Source: Cynocephalus volans
Taxonomy: Eukaryota > Chordata > Mammalia > Dermoptera > Cynocephalidae
NCBI RefSeq assembly: GCF_027409185.1
Contig: NC_084462.1
Location: 23,039,577 to 23,103,576 of the forward strand
Reading direction: 5' to 3'
DNA length: 64,000 nt
Both the position numbers and the translations under genes were made by a program. Positions within the stretch are counted from its first letter, which is position 1; each line of letters opens with the position of its first letter. The notes under the pieces were generated by a model, which did not search any database, had not been told where the DNA came from, and saw nothing but the letters and a program-made list of their open reading frames with translations. Below are positions 1-9,276 of this stretch, in pieces.

Positions 1-1277
1 GTGCTCTCTCTTCTTGGACAACTACAGCTGTCTCTCAGCTGGTCCTTCTTCCTCTCTGATCCACCAACCCACAAGCCAGAGAGACCTGCCCAAAATACCA
101 ATCTGACATCTCTGGACAGGCCAGGCAAGAGGCCTATCAGCTACACTGTCCCCTTCCAGAAGCTTCTGGGACTGCCTTGCCCACAGCACCCTTTGGAGAG
201 ATTTGTCACTCACAGGGAGGTCTCCAAGCTCAAGTCCCCGAAGATCCTACCTCCCCAGCAAGAGCTGGCCAGCTCAAGGCAGCCAGTCTAAGGACCAGTC
301 AGCTATCGGGGAGCCACTCAGTAGTGAGCTCTGGCCAACAGGCTGCTCTTCACCACACAGAGCCAGGAAAAGCCTGTCAGGTCCTGTCTCCCAAATGGAA
401 CAAGTGGGAACTCGATACGTACAGTGAGGAAAAGCGTCAGTCAGTCACAGGAGGAGCAGAAACTGAAAGTCGCCAAGTCACCATCAGGGCAGAATGTAAG
501 AGGAGACCGCGAGATGTGCCTGCCAGGCCCAAGGGACTAGCACAATGACAAGGCAGCTAAGGGCAGTCGGAGCCCTCACACTGCTCTGGTCCTCCTGAGG
601 CCTGGCTGTGGGCACCTGGAACCTTCTCTGCTTCCCAGGCATCCTTACGACAAACCTTCATATAAGGTGTATTCTTTCTTGCAACCTGGGACAGCAGTAC
701 CAACACCCTGGTCATCGTCCTTCCTGCTTAAACCCTCAAGATCTCCTTCTCTGTGAAATGGGAATAAAAAACACTTCTTACCAGGCGATGGGGGAGTAGA
801 ACAGGACACAGGCTGAAGCCCTACCTTGCCTGGAACCCAGGGCCCTTCTGGAATAGGCCCTGCTCAGTGTCCCATACCTGCACTCGCCTGTGTCCCTTGA
901 GCCCGACACACTGACCAGCCCGGACTCCATAGCGCCCTGGAGCCAGGGCGTTCACTCCCACTGCTCTTTCTGCACAGGGGGTCCTACCTGTGAGCAGCGA
1001 CTCATCCCGGACACTCAGGTCACGTGTGCCTCCTCTGTGAAGTCCTCCCCCTTCAGAGACACAGCACACAGAAGCACACACCTTCTGTCTTTCTGTCAGA
1101 CTGAGACCTCCGAGGGCAGGGTCTTGGACTCATCTGTGAACCCACCGCCCAGCACAGGGATGCCTCATCTTCCCTGAACCTTCTTGAAGGAGCATGAAGG
1201 GAGATGGAGGGCCATAGCCTCACCCCTGCCACATGGGGCTAACCGCAAGCAGAGTAGGAAGGAAGGCGCATGCCCAC
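1..1277 (-). other. PTCD1 intron, no gene seen
   Basis: Unique-looking intronic sequence, moderately GC-rich. Several ORFs of 60-120 codons exist, but none has splice sites or recognisable protein similarity. I see no repeat I can name with confidence. Confidence 0.7.
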
Positions 1278-1496
1278 CTTGAACACGTCGAGGCACATCC
1301 TGAGGTCTGCGCACCTGGCGGCCATCTTCAGTAGGGCGTGGTATGTTTTCAGGTTGAGCTGGATGTTTTTGGCCTGAAGCTGCTGCCGGAGCTTCAGGGC
1401 ATTCTGCAGAGCAGAGTCCTTCCAGGGAGATTCGGCACAGACATTGAACAGGGCCGTGTATGTGGCATCTGAGGGCTCCAGGTCCCGCTTTTTCAT
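1278..1496 (-). CDS. PTCD1: PTCD1 third coding exon
   Basis: 73 codons ([18 protein letters not shown]... to ...RMCLDVFK). The acceptor is tcag ending at 1497 and the donor is GTGGGC starting at 1277. The frame stays open upstream of the acceptor, but that is intron. Protein similarity to human PTCD1 residues just after the previous exon is unambiguous. Confidence 0.95.
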
Positions 1497-4400
1497 CTGA
1501 TGAGATGAGAGAAACACAGGGGTGGCTCTGGGATCAGCTGGATGCGCAGGCGAGCAGCCATCCCAGAGGAAGCTAGCGGGGACTGCAGTAACATATTCAA
1601 CAGGCCCAGGGCAGTGCCAAATGACACAGCAGAGCCTGGCTCTCCAACCCCTGACTGCTAGAGGGACTCTGAAAACTGAGCCCACACCCCCAGGTGTACC
1701 AAACAAGAAACCATCCTCCCATGGGCACTTGTCAGCCCACTCTGGACCTAGGGTGTTTGCCACAGGGTCCACCTGATGTCCCTACATTCAGGCCCAACCA
1801 GGTCACCCTGCCTGTCAGGTGGTCACAGAGTGGAAATGCTCTGAGAAAGGAAGCATAGTGCTTACTAAGGGATTGTGGGCATTAGCTCCTTGTCGTGAAA
1901 TGAGGATGATACCATCACCTTGAGAGGTTGCTGAAAGGGTTGAGTAGGAGAGTGTATGTCAGTGTTCTGGGGGTGGCCCCCAAACCAGCAGCAGCAGCTG
2001 GAAGCAATGCACATTCTCAGGGCCACTCAACCTGCCAAGTCACACACGCTAGGGGAGGAACTAACACTCAAGCCTCCAGGAGACTGAGGCAGAACTTCCT
2101 GCTAAAGCCAAGCACTCACTGCTTCCCAGAGAAGGGCCATCTGACCGAGGGCAGGTGACAAACTGCTGAGGGGAATAAAAAGCTGCTAGAGTCAGGCTGT
2201 TTTGGGCTCAGCTCTCAGCTCCAGTGCTCTCAAGTGAGAGCACTGGTAGCCTTGGATATGTCCCTTCATCTCTCTGGGCCTGAGTTTCCTTATCTGAAAA
2301 GTGAAGCTGGTGACCCCTACTTTGAGGATGACGTAGGCTCTGCATGTATTCACACATTGAATAGATGGGTACTAAGAACTCCCTACATGCACAGCACTGG
2401 CCCCTGGTGGCAAGCAGAGCAGACACACCTGTCTTCACCGAGCTTACACTCGAGAAGGGAGACACACTGTGAATGAGTAAGTTATCACCAACAGTAATAA
2501 GTGCTATGAAAGGCACCCAGAAAATGGATGGAAAAGGAAGAGTAACTTCACACTGCAGCAATCTGGCAAAAACAACTTTCACCAAATGACCAAGGTTAAT
2601 GTCACCAGTGATGAATCATGTTGATGTCACGTACCCACTGACATCAGAAGGGCACTTCACCTCTGTGATGTTCTTTCCCCAAACCCATAACCCCAGTCCC
2701 ATCATGAGAAAGCACCAGCCTAACACACACTGACGGGCAATTAAAATACCTGGCAAGTACATCTCAAAACTGTCAAGGTCATGAAAAACAAGACTCAGAA
2801 AGTATCAGACTAGAGGAGCCAGTATGGAAACCTGGACTGGATACAGGAATAGAAAAAGGATATCAATGGAGAAACTGGTGAAATCCAAATAAAGTCTGGA
2901 GTTTAGTTAACAGTAATATACAGATGTAGGCGTCTTAGTTTTGACAAATGTATCATTGTAATGTAAGGTGTTAACATGGTAAAGTTGGGTGAGGGGTATT
3001 TGGGAACTTTCTATGCTGTCAATGCAACTTTCCTATAAATCTTAAATTATTCTAAAGTAAGGAGTTTATTTTTAAAAGTACCTCAACCAAAAAAAAAAAA
3101 GCAACAAAGTGACAGTGATAGAGAATGAGAAAGGTAAAACAGAATGGCTTGGGCTTCTCTGAAGAGGTTATGTGCAGGGTAGTCACTTAAGGATCTTCCA
3201 AATGCAAGGAAGGGCTGTTACTGGGCTGTTAACCAAGAGCCACAGTAAACAATACCCACTCTCTCCGCCTGCCCCTGGCTTAGCACCAGGACTCTCTTCT
3301 GCTAGCTGGATGGTCAGGGCAGCTGCTTGTTTTTCCATGCCATGACATTGTATTAGGTCATTTAAAGGACATGAGGTTACTTTATCATTTGTAGCTACCA
3401 TTTCTCCCCCTTGCTTCCAGCTAGTGGTCACCAGGCCCGGAGTGGAGTGTCCCAAATGACAAGAGGACTGGAGTTCTCAGAAGCCCTTGCAGGAGTGAAG
3501 ACTACCCCAGCTTCTGGCTGCAGGAGGATATGGGATCTCTCCTGCTAGAATCTACCATCCTCCCAGGCAAGGCTCTTTCCTGACTCACGAAGGAACAGCA
3601 TCCTAGCTCTGAGCGTTACAAATATGACATACCCAAGAGGTGGGAGAATGTAAAGCGAGACCATCTTCCACGAGGAATGAAAGCCCTTTGTCAAAGGACC
3701 AACTCTGGAAGAAAGGGGTGTGTGTGCACACGTGTGGGGGATGACAAACCAGGCACAGCAGCGGAAAAGGAAGAGGCGTGTGGAGCCCGTTGTGGTCCAG
3801 GCAGGTGCTTTCCACGTCATCTCATTTAATCACCCAAGATCATCCCACGTTTACAGAGGATGAATCTGAGGCCAGCGTGGTGAAATCATCTGCCCAGGGT
3901 AATGCACTAGCACGAGGCATTGTTCAGAATCTGCACCCAGCTCTTTGTGGTCCAAACCCATGATCTCAGAGCTGCGCCCCTGTGGCCCAGCAGCCCTTAC
4001 TCACATCGTTGTAGAGCCTGAAGGCCTTTTTCAGGTAGCCAGCCCGCCCGCAGCCCCCAATCAGCACTGTGTAGTTGCTCTCCATGGGCTGGAGTCGCTC
4101 CTCCTTCAGCATCTGCCTCTCAAACAGGTCCAGGGCCTCAGCCAGCTGTGGGGAAGGGGGAGACAGGGAAGGGGGCTCAGGATGGCCTCAGAGACCCTCA
4201 GCAGAGGGAGGAAGGCTGCGGGACTCTCCTAAGAGGGTGCAGGACAGCAGTCCTGGGAGTGGGCTTCCTGCCTGCAAACCCCTCAGCCCACAGCTGTCTT
4301 TGCCCTATCCCTGCCCCTACACCATTCCCTGTTAAATCCACAGTTCACTCCTTTACCCCTTCACTACAGATACTCCTCGTCTTACGATGAGGTTACATCC

Positions 4401-6750
4401 CAATAAGCCCATCATAAGTTGAAAATATCATTAAACCAAAAATACATTTAATACACCTAACCTACGGAACATCACAGCTTAGTCTAGCCTAACTTAAACG
4501 TGCTCAGAACACTTAAGTTAACCCATAGTTAGGCAAAATCACCTAACACAAAGCCTGTTTTATAACAAAATGTTGAACATCTCATGTAATTTATTGAATA
4601 CTGGACTGAAAGTGAAAAACATAATAGCCATATGGGTGCTTGAAGTACAGTTTCTACCAAATGTGGATCACTTTCACAGTGAAAGTTGAACATGGTTAAG
4701 TCTAACTATCGTTAAGTTGGGGGCCATCTGTATTTTCATCTGTTCATTCCAGCAATAATTATTAAGTCCTCCTATGAGCCAGAAACATCTATTCACTGGG
4801 GATATAGCTGTGAACAAGAGGACGCTCCCTCATGGAGCTCATATTCTAGTGTGGAAAGAGAGACGCCAAATGGGATAATTAAGCAAAACAGGGCTGGCTG
4901 GGTAGCCTTGTTGGTTAGAGCATGGTGCTGGTAACATTAAGGTCCAGGGTTTGGTCCAAGTACCGGCCAGCCACAAAAAGAAAGAAAAATACATAGCGTG
5001 TCAAATGGTGATAGGTGCTGTGAGAAAAGCAAAGTAGAGAGCACCAGAACAAGGGTGTGGGGCGTCCACTTTTAGATACGATGGCCTAGCAGGGCCTTTC
5101 CCAGAAAGTGACATATGAACAAAGACCTGAGGAAGGTGAGGGAGCCATGTGGCTCTCTGAGGGAACAGCCCGTGCAAAGGCCAGGAGTTGAATGAGTAGC
5201 TGAGGTGCTATGGTGGCTACAGCAGAGTAAGTAAGGGTGGGGCAGGAGGTGAGGGAGGAAAAGTAACGGGTGGGGAGGAAGGTGGTGGCAGATCTTGCAG
5301 GCTTCATAAGCCATTGTGAGGACTTTGGCTTCTTTTTGTTCATTTCTTAACTTTTCATTATGGAAAATTTCAAATGTATACAAAAGTAAAGAGACTAGTA
5401 TTAGTAGAATGATTATTAACATTTGGCCAATCTTGTTGCATCTATAACCTGCACTCCCACTGCAAAATGAATTTTTAAAGCAAATCCCAGACATTCTATC
5501 ATTTCATCCATAAGACTTTCAACACATACCTCTAAGAGACTTTTAAACACAATGCCATTATCAACACCTGAGAAAATGAACAACATTAACGTCACTAAAT
5601 ACACTGGGAGTTTTGGAGAGAGGATTAACATGATCTGCTTTCTGTTTAACAGGATGGCTCTGTGCTGCAAGCAGATGGCAGGACAGGAGGTGACAAGAGT
5701 AGCAGGGAGCCCAGTGACAAGTGTCCTAATGGCTGGGGAGAGCAAGAAGGCCACACCTGGGCATTCAGGGGTAGGGTTGTGAGAAGCAGTTAGGGCTGGT
5801 GACATTCTGAAGGTAGAGTTGGTAAGAGAAAGAGAACATTGACCTGAAAACATGTGACCTGGGCAAATGGAATAATGGAGTTACCATTTAGTGAGATGAA
5901 GAAAGTGTAGGGAAATCAAGGTTGGGGACAAACATTTCAGGCTTGGGTTTATACAGGTGGCTGTCTGGATAAGTGTCAGAGAGACGGCAAGGACGAAGCT
6001 GAATGCACAGATCAGGAGTCCATAGGCAGGCTGGGGCTGGAGATATGAACATGAAAACTGAAGCAGAGGGTGGCAGAGGGCAGGGGTACACTTTAAGCCA
6101 TGAGGCCGGCAGGTCACCAGAGTGAGTTAGAAGAGAGAAAGGAAGAGGCCCGAGGTAGAGCCCTGAACATCCCAACATTTAAAGACTGGTAAGGTAGTGT
6201 GGCCCCTCACAAAAAACAGAACCACCGGGAAGTAGAAGCCAGGAGCAGCAGAACCCACAGGTTCCCTCACCTTTCCTTCCTTGATCAGGCATTTGCACTG
6301 CAAGAAGTACCAGTACGGAGTGTTTTTCTGGCCCTGCCGTGGTTTTGGCTCCAGTTCTCTTTCCTCATCTTCCTCAACACTCTGTTCCTTGAGCCGTAGG
6401 TTATACAACTGGGCTGTGGATTTGTGGAACATTCTCCGGGAGGAGTATTTGTCGGAGAGGGTCCCAAAGCTCTCCTCCTCCTCCTCTTCTTCCTGAGTGG
6501 CTGTGGGGCTGGGCTGGCTCGGGTCAGAGCTAAGGCTGTTCCTATTCTTCTGGCTCCCCTGGCTGAGGGACAGCTGAGAGAGGGAGCAGCTGAAGGCCAC
6601 TGACACCGGCCGAGTCAGCCTCATGGCCTTCAGCCATGCAGGCCCCTCCCTGCCTCCTACCCACCTGGCTCTGCAAGGATCAAGGTGTTGCAGGATGGAC
6701 AGTCCCATAGGGCGAGGGATAAAGAGCCGGGTGAGTCTCAAGCAGTCCAT
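1278..6750 (-). CDS. PTCD1: PTCD1 (pentatricopeptide repeat domain protein 1), 5' part, three coding exons
   Basis: Mitochondrial matrix PPR protein that binds leucine tRNA precursors and mitochondrial rRNA and supports 16S rRNA maturation and mitoribosome assembly (family knowledge). Coding segments on the minus strand are 6750-6271, 4145-4005 and 1496-1278 (160+47+73 codons, all phase 0), joined by GT-AG introns. They cover about the first 280 of roughly 700 residues; the remaining exons lie before position 1. The N-terminus ([10 protein letters not shown]...) is Arg-rich and fits a mitochondrial targeting peptide. An acidic Glu run (residues about 87-93) precedes a conserved [13 protein letters not shown] segment. 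PPR-type helical pairs follow, for example [19 protein letters not shown] and [11 protein letters not shown]. The start was chosen at 6750 by similarity to the human N-terminus, although the frame stays open upstream to 6807. It shares a divergent CpG-island promoter with CPSF4. Identity is from recalled human PTCD1 and is very secure. Confidence 0.95.
2221..2246. repeat. Perfect short inverted repeat
   Basis: CCAGTGCTCTC (2221-2231), a 4-nt loop AAGT, then the exact reverse complement GAGAGCACTGG (2236-2246). It sits at the edge of a MIR-like stretch in a PTCD1 intron. The stem of 11 bp is too short for a typical pre-miRNA. Confidence 0.8.
2725..3085 (+). mobile_element. Old L1 3' end (L1M class)
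   Basis: It matches the recurrent 3' UTR pattern of old mammalian L1s (gaaatccaaataaagtctgg, then gtgttaacatggtaaagttgggtgagg) and ends near an A-rich tail around 3090. No ORF is retained. Confidence 0.75.
4005..4145 (-). CDS. PTCD1: PTCD1 second coding exon
   Basis: 47 codons ([18 protein letters not shown]... to ...AFRLYND), bounded by acceptor cacag at 4150-4146 and donor GTGAGT from 4004 down. Both ends are phase 0. It encodes one PPR-like helix-turn-helix pair and is nearly identical to human as recalled. Confidence 0.95.
4367..4730 (+). mobile_element. Tigger/pogo-like non-autonomous DNA transposon
   Basis: Starts CAGATACTCCTCGTCTTACG and ends with the imperfect reverse complement (cgttaagttgggggccatctg). 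It is flanked on both sides by TA (4365-4366 and 4731-4732), the expected target duplication of pogo/Tc1-type elements. It has no transposase ORF. The interior contains the typical runs of 'acacctaacctacggaacat'. Confidence 0.75.
4892..4990 (+). mobile_element. tRNA-Ile-derived SINE monomer (CYN-like)
   Basis: It resembles a tRNA-Ile gene along its length (ggttagagcatggtgctggtaac, B-box-like gggtttggtccaag) and ends in an A-rich tail. Compared with tRNA it has mutated acceptor-stem pairing, so it is a SINE and not a functional tRNA. Confidence 0.75.
5340..5640. mobile_element. Old L1-like fragment
   Basis: The run 'attatggaaaatttcaaatg ... attaacatttggccaatc ... gcaaatcccagacattctatcat' is a familiar degraded LINE 3'-region pattern. 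No ORF remains. Family assignment is from pattern recognition only. Confidence 0.5.
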
Positions 6751-6776
6751 CTCTGGCTTTCCTGTCCCTCCAGGGC
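6271..6776 (-). CDS. PTCD1: PTCD1 first coding exon (exon 2)
   Basis: Coding from ATG at 6750 to 6271 (480 bp), then donor GTGAGG. The inferred acceptor is a pyrimidine-rich tract ending in ccag at 6780-6777, which leaves 26 nt before the ATG. Those 26 nt are in frame with the ATG and open, which matters for the ATP5MF-PTCD1 readthrough. The exon carries the targeting peptide, the polyglutamate run and the start of the PPR region (TPYWYFLQC...KEGK). Between about residues 31 and 55 it is longer than, and unlike, the human sequence as I recall it. Confidence 0.93.
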
Positions 6777-7260
6777 CTGGATACGTCAGGAAAAATAAGG
6801 AAGTCAACTTAGGTTCCTAGTCACAAAAGGCAGAAAGAAGAGAGAGAGGTGGTTACAAGTGTGGGTCCTAAGGTTAGAAAGCCTAAGTTTAGATTTCACC
6901 TTCACCAAACAACCACTTATGTGTCCACACACACTCACTGCTCTAGCCTCAGTCTCGCCTATGTATAGCACAGTGCTAGCATGGTAAGTACTTCACAGAC
7001 ATAAGCTATGGATACTATCAAATCATGATCATTGAGCACGAGTCTGAGTTCTGGACAGAGCTCTGTGACCGGGCCCATCACTTGACCTTTCTGTGCTTTG
7101 GTTTCTTCACACTGCAAGATGATATTAACTGAGATGTTTTTAGCACAATGTCAGGTGTTTAATAGGTGTTTAAAAATCAAAGCTATGATCATTACTATTA
7201 GGAAAAAATTGTTGGCTTTCTAGGCCTCTGCAAAGGGAAGCTAACTCAAGTATTACTTTT

Positions 7261-7350
7261 TTTTTTTGGCAGCTGGCCGGTACAGAAACCAAACCCTTGG
7301 CCTTGGTATTACAAGGCCACGCTCTAACCAACTGAGCTAACCAGCCAGCC
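7261..7350 (-). mobile_element. tRNA-Ile-derived SINE monomer with 15-bp TSD
   Basis: On the minus strand it reads ggctggctggttagctcagt...gagcgtgg, a clear tRNA-Ile 5' half, and it ends with a poly-A tail (poly-T on plus). Flanking repeats TCAAGTATTACTTTT (7246-7260) and TCAAGCATTACTTTT (7353-7367) differ at one base, so the insertion limits are well defined. Confidence 0.85.
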
Positions 7351-7399
7351 CATCAAGCATTACTTTTCTGCAAAATTTGTGGATAAATGGAGAAGAGTT

Positions 7400-7722
7400 G
7401 GGCTGTCCAGTACAGTAGCCACTGGCCACATGTGGCTACTGAGCACTTGAAATGTAGCCAGTCTGAATGGAGATGTGCTATAAATATAAAATACACACCA
7501 GATTTCAAAGTCTTTGTACAAAAAAAAAATGAAAGAAAGAAAAAGAACAAAATGCAAGCATATTAACGACTTCTTCACCTATCGAAATAATATTTCAGAC
7601 ATATTGGGCTAAATAAAATTATTAACAATTTCACAATTTCTTTTTAGTTTAATGTGGCTACTTGAAAGTTTTAAATTGTATATATGCTTGCATTATGTTT
7701 TTATGAGACAGTGCTGGGCTAG
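7400..7722 (-). mobile_element. hAT-type (MER1-group) non-autonomous DNA transposon
   Basis: It contains the hallmark 'ccacatgtggctactgagca' with 'cttgaaatgtagcc', an AT-rich middle, and a second 'aatgtggctacttgaaag' towards the other end. Ends resemble each other in inverse orientation (ctgtccagtac and cagtgctgg). No transposase is seen. Subfamily not assigned. Confidence 0.6.
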
Positions 7723-7862
7723 AGATTCTGGCCCACATACTTTAAACCCTTTGATTAAAAAAATCAGAATAACCAGTTAACACCATGCACATATTTTAAG
7801 GTCTGATGCAACGACTTTAGAGGTGATAGCAGATTGAACAGATTAGTAACTGAGGCCCAGGG

Positions 7863-7975
7863 CGCTGGCTGTTTAGCTCAATTGGGAGAGCATGGTGCTG
7901 ATAACACCAAAGTCAAGGTTTTGGATCCCCTTACGAGTCAGCCATCAAACAGACACACACACAAAAAAACAAAAA
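7863..7975 (+). mobile_element. tRNA-Ile-derived SINE monomer
   Basis: ctggctgtttagctcaattg...agcatggtgctgataacacc followed by a short CA/A-rich tail. It is the same monomer type as the copy at 43062. Confidence 0.8.
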
Positions 7976-8840
7976 CTGAGGGCCAGAGAGGGGTACGGCC
8001 ACAGTGCAGTGGGTGAGACCGGCCAGCTTGCACCGAAGTCCACCTAACAAATGAGACAGCCTCTCCTGACCAGCACCTTAGCTAAGGCACTAGTGCAGAG
8101 GGCCTACACCATTCTGCATCTGGCACGACCTGCCACTCCTTACAGGCACAGTGTTTACGTGCGTCCATTAAAATACACAGAATTACAAAAAAGAAATAGG
8201 AATCAAAATGGTTCAAAAACACATTTATGCTATACTAGCATATGCACTTCTTTTTCAATGCAAATAACAATCTTCTATCATAATTTCAAAGCAGGAATGA
8301 ATGTAAACGGTAGCTCGAGATATCACCTTGTAGTTGCTGCAGAAACTATCTGGAAATACCATTTACGCTCATCCCCGCTTGAAATTTCGACATAGTTTCA
8401 GGCACTGCTAACGCTGCTCCAACAATCAGAGAAGGAAATGCTAAATTTCTCACAGAGAAAACAAAGGTGTCATTTTTTTTCCTACTCAAGCTCATTAACC
8501 TACTAAATTAGAGACACGTCGAGGCCATCCTCCATCCCCAGACGCTCACGTGACCCTCAGGCTCAGCCGACCCTCCACACGGGCCTTCAGAGCCTCGGTT
8601 TCCTCACCGGATGGCCCCGGCTCCAATCCTGCTCGCGCCTCTGGGCTGTCTCCACCCGACTCCCGGGGCTCCTGCGATGATCAAATAGGAACTCACTCTA
8701 AGTGTCCAACGCAGTGAACTCCGCCCCGTCCTCCACGCAGTCCCAAGCAGGGCCCAGCGTCACCGGCTGTCCGGCCCCCGCCGCACCCCGGGCTCTCCGA
8801 TGGGGTCACCCTCTCCGAGGCTCGAGTCGCAGCCGAGCCT

Positions 8841-8852
8841 TGCGCAGGCGCA
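8841..8852 (+). promoter_or_regulatory. NRF1 binding site (predicted)
   Basis: TGCGCAGGCGCA fits the palindromic NRF1 consensus YGCGCAYGCGCR with a single deviation at the central base. NRF1 controls many nuclear genes for mitochondrial proteins, which suits PTCD1 on one side of this promoter. The site has not been tested. Confidence 0.6.
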
Positions 8853-9022
8853 GTCCGCGTCGTGAACTCACACGCGCTTGGTTTCAGATTACCTGGAGCC
8901 AGGCGGTCCTTCGGCTGGCGGCTAGCCGGGTCTAGCAGAGCGGCGGTACTCCGTGCTCGATTGGCCCGGTCTGGACAGCCGAAAGGGCAGACGCGGGCTC
9001 CGGACGCTCCCGGCATCCCTCG

Positions 9023-9043
9023 GGCGGCGGCGGCGGCGGCGGC
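9023..9043 (+). repeat. GGC trinucleotide repeat in CPSF4 5' region
   Basis: About seven GGC units upstream of the CPSF4 ATG. The frame through it is open to the ATG, but no upstream start is supported by homology. Confidence 0.8.
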
Positions 9044-9173
9044 TGCGAGGCGAAGCAAGACGAGGCAGAAGAGGACCGGGACCGTGTGCGGTGGCGGGGC
9101 GGCAGCGGGTAGAGGTGTGAGGGCAGCGAGAGACCTGAGGGGAAGCCGGGCCGGTGGGGCCGCCGCCGCCGCC

Positions 9174-9276
9174 ATGCAGGAAATCATCGCCAGCGTGGAC
9201 CATATCAAGTTCGATTTGGAGATCGCGGTGGAGCAGCAGCTCGGGGCACAGCCACTGCCCTTCCCCGGCATGGACA
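9174..9276 (+). CDS. CPSF4: CPSF4 coding exon 1
   Basis: Encodes [20 protein letters not shown]... and ends ATGGACA before donor GTGAGC; the split codon joins AAG (Lys) in exon 2. The ATG sits in gccgccgccATG. Confidence 0.96.

Larger units (their letters stand above)
1497..4004 (-). other. PTCD1 intron with MIR and L1 fossils
   Basis: It contains a perfect short hairpin at 2221-2246, a MIR-like stretch from about 2245 to 2330, an old L1 3' end (2725-3085) and a MIR-like fragment around 3805-3940. No coding signal is visible. Confidence 0.65.
4146..6270 (-). other. PTCD1 intron with Tigger-like MITE, SINE and L1 fragments
   Basis: It holds a Tigger-like element (4367-4730), an L2-like fragment (about 4740-4860), a tRNA-derived SINE (4892-4990) and an old L1-like piece (about 5340-5640). 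The stretch at 5650-6260 resembles diverged L2-type sequence but I cannot assign it firmly. Confidence 0.6.
6777..8519 (-). other. PTCD1 first intron with SINE and hAT insertions
   Basis: Between the PTCD1 first coding exon and the divergent promoter. It contains two tRNA-derived SINE monomers (7261-7350 and 7863-7975) and a hAT-type element (about 7400-7722). The remainder is featureless AT-rich sequence. Confidence 0.65.

Noticed and set aside
6127-6807. A single 226-codon PTCD1 ORF
   Set aside because: It runs past a clear GTGAGG donor at 6270 into intron; the next exon at 4145 continues the protein.
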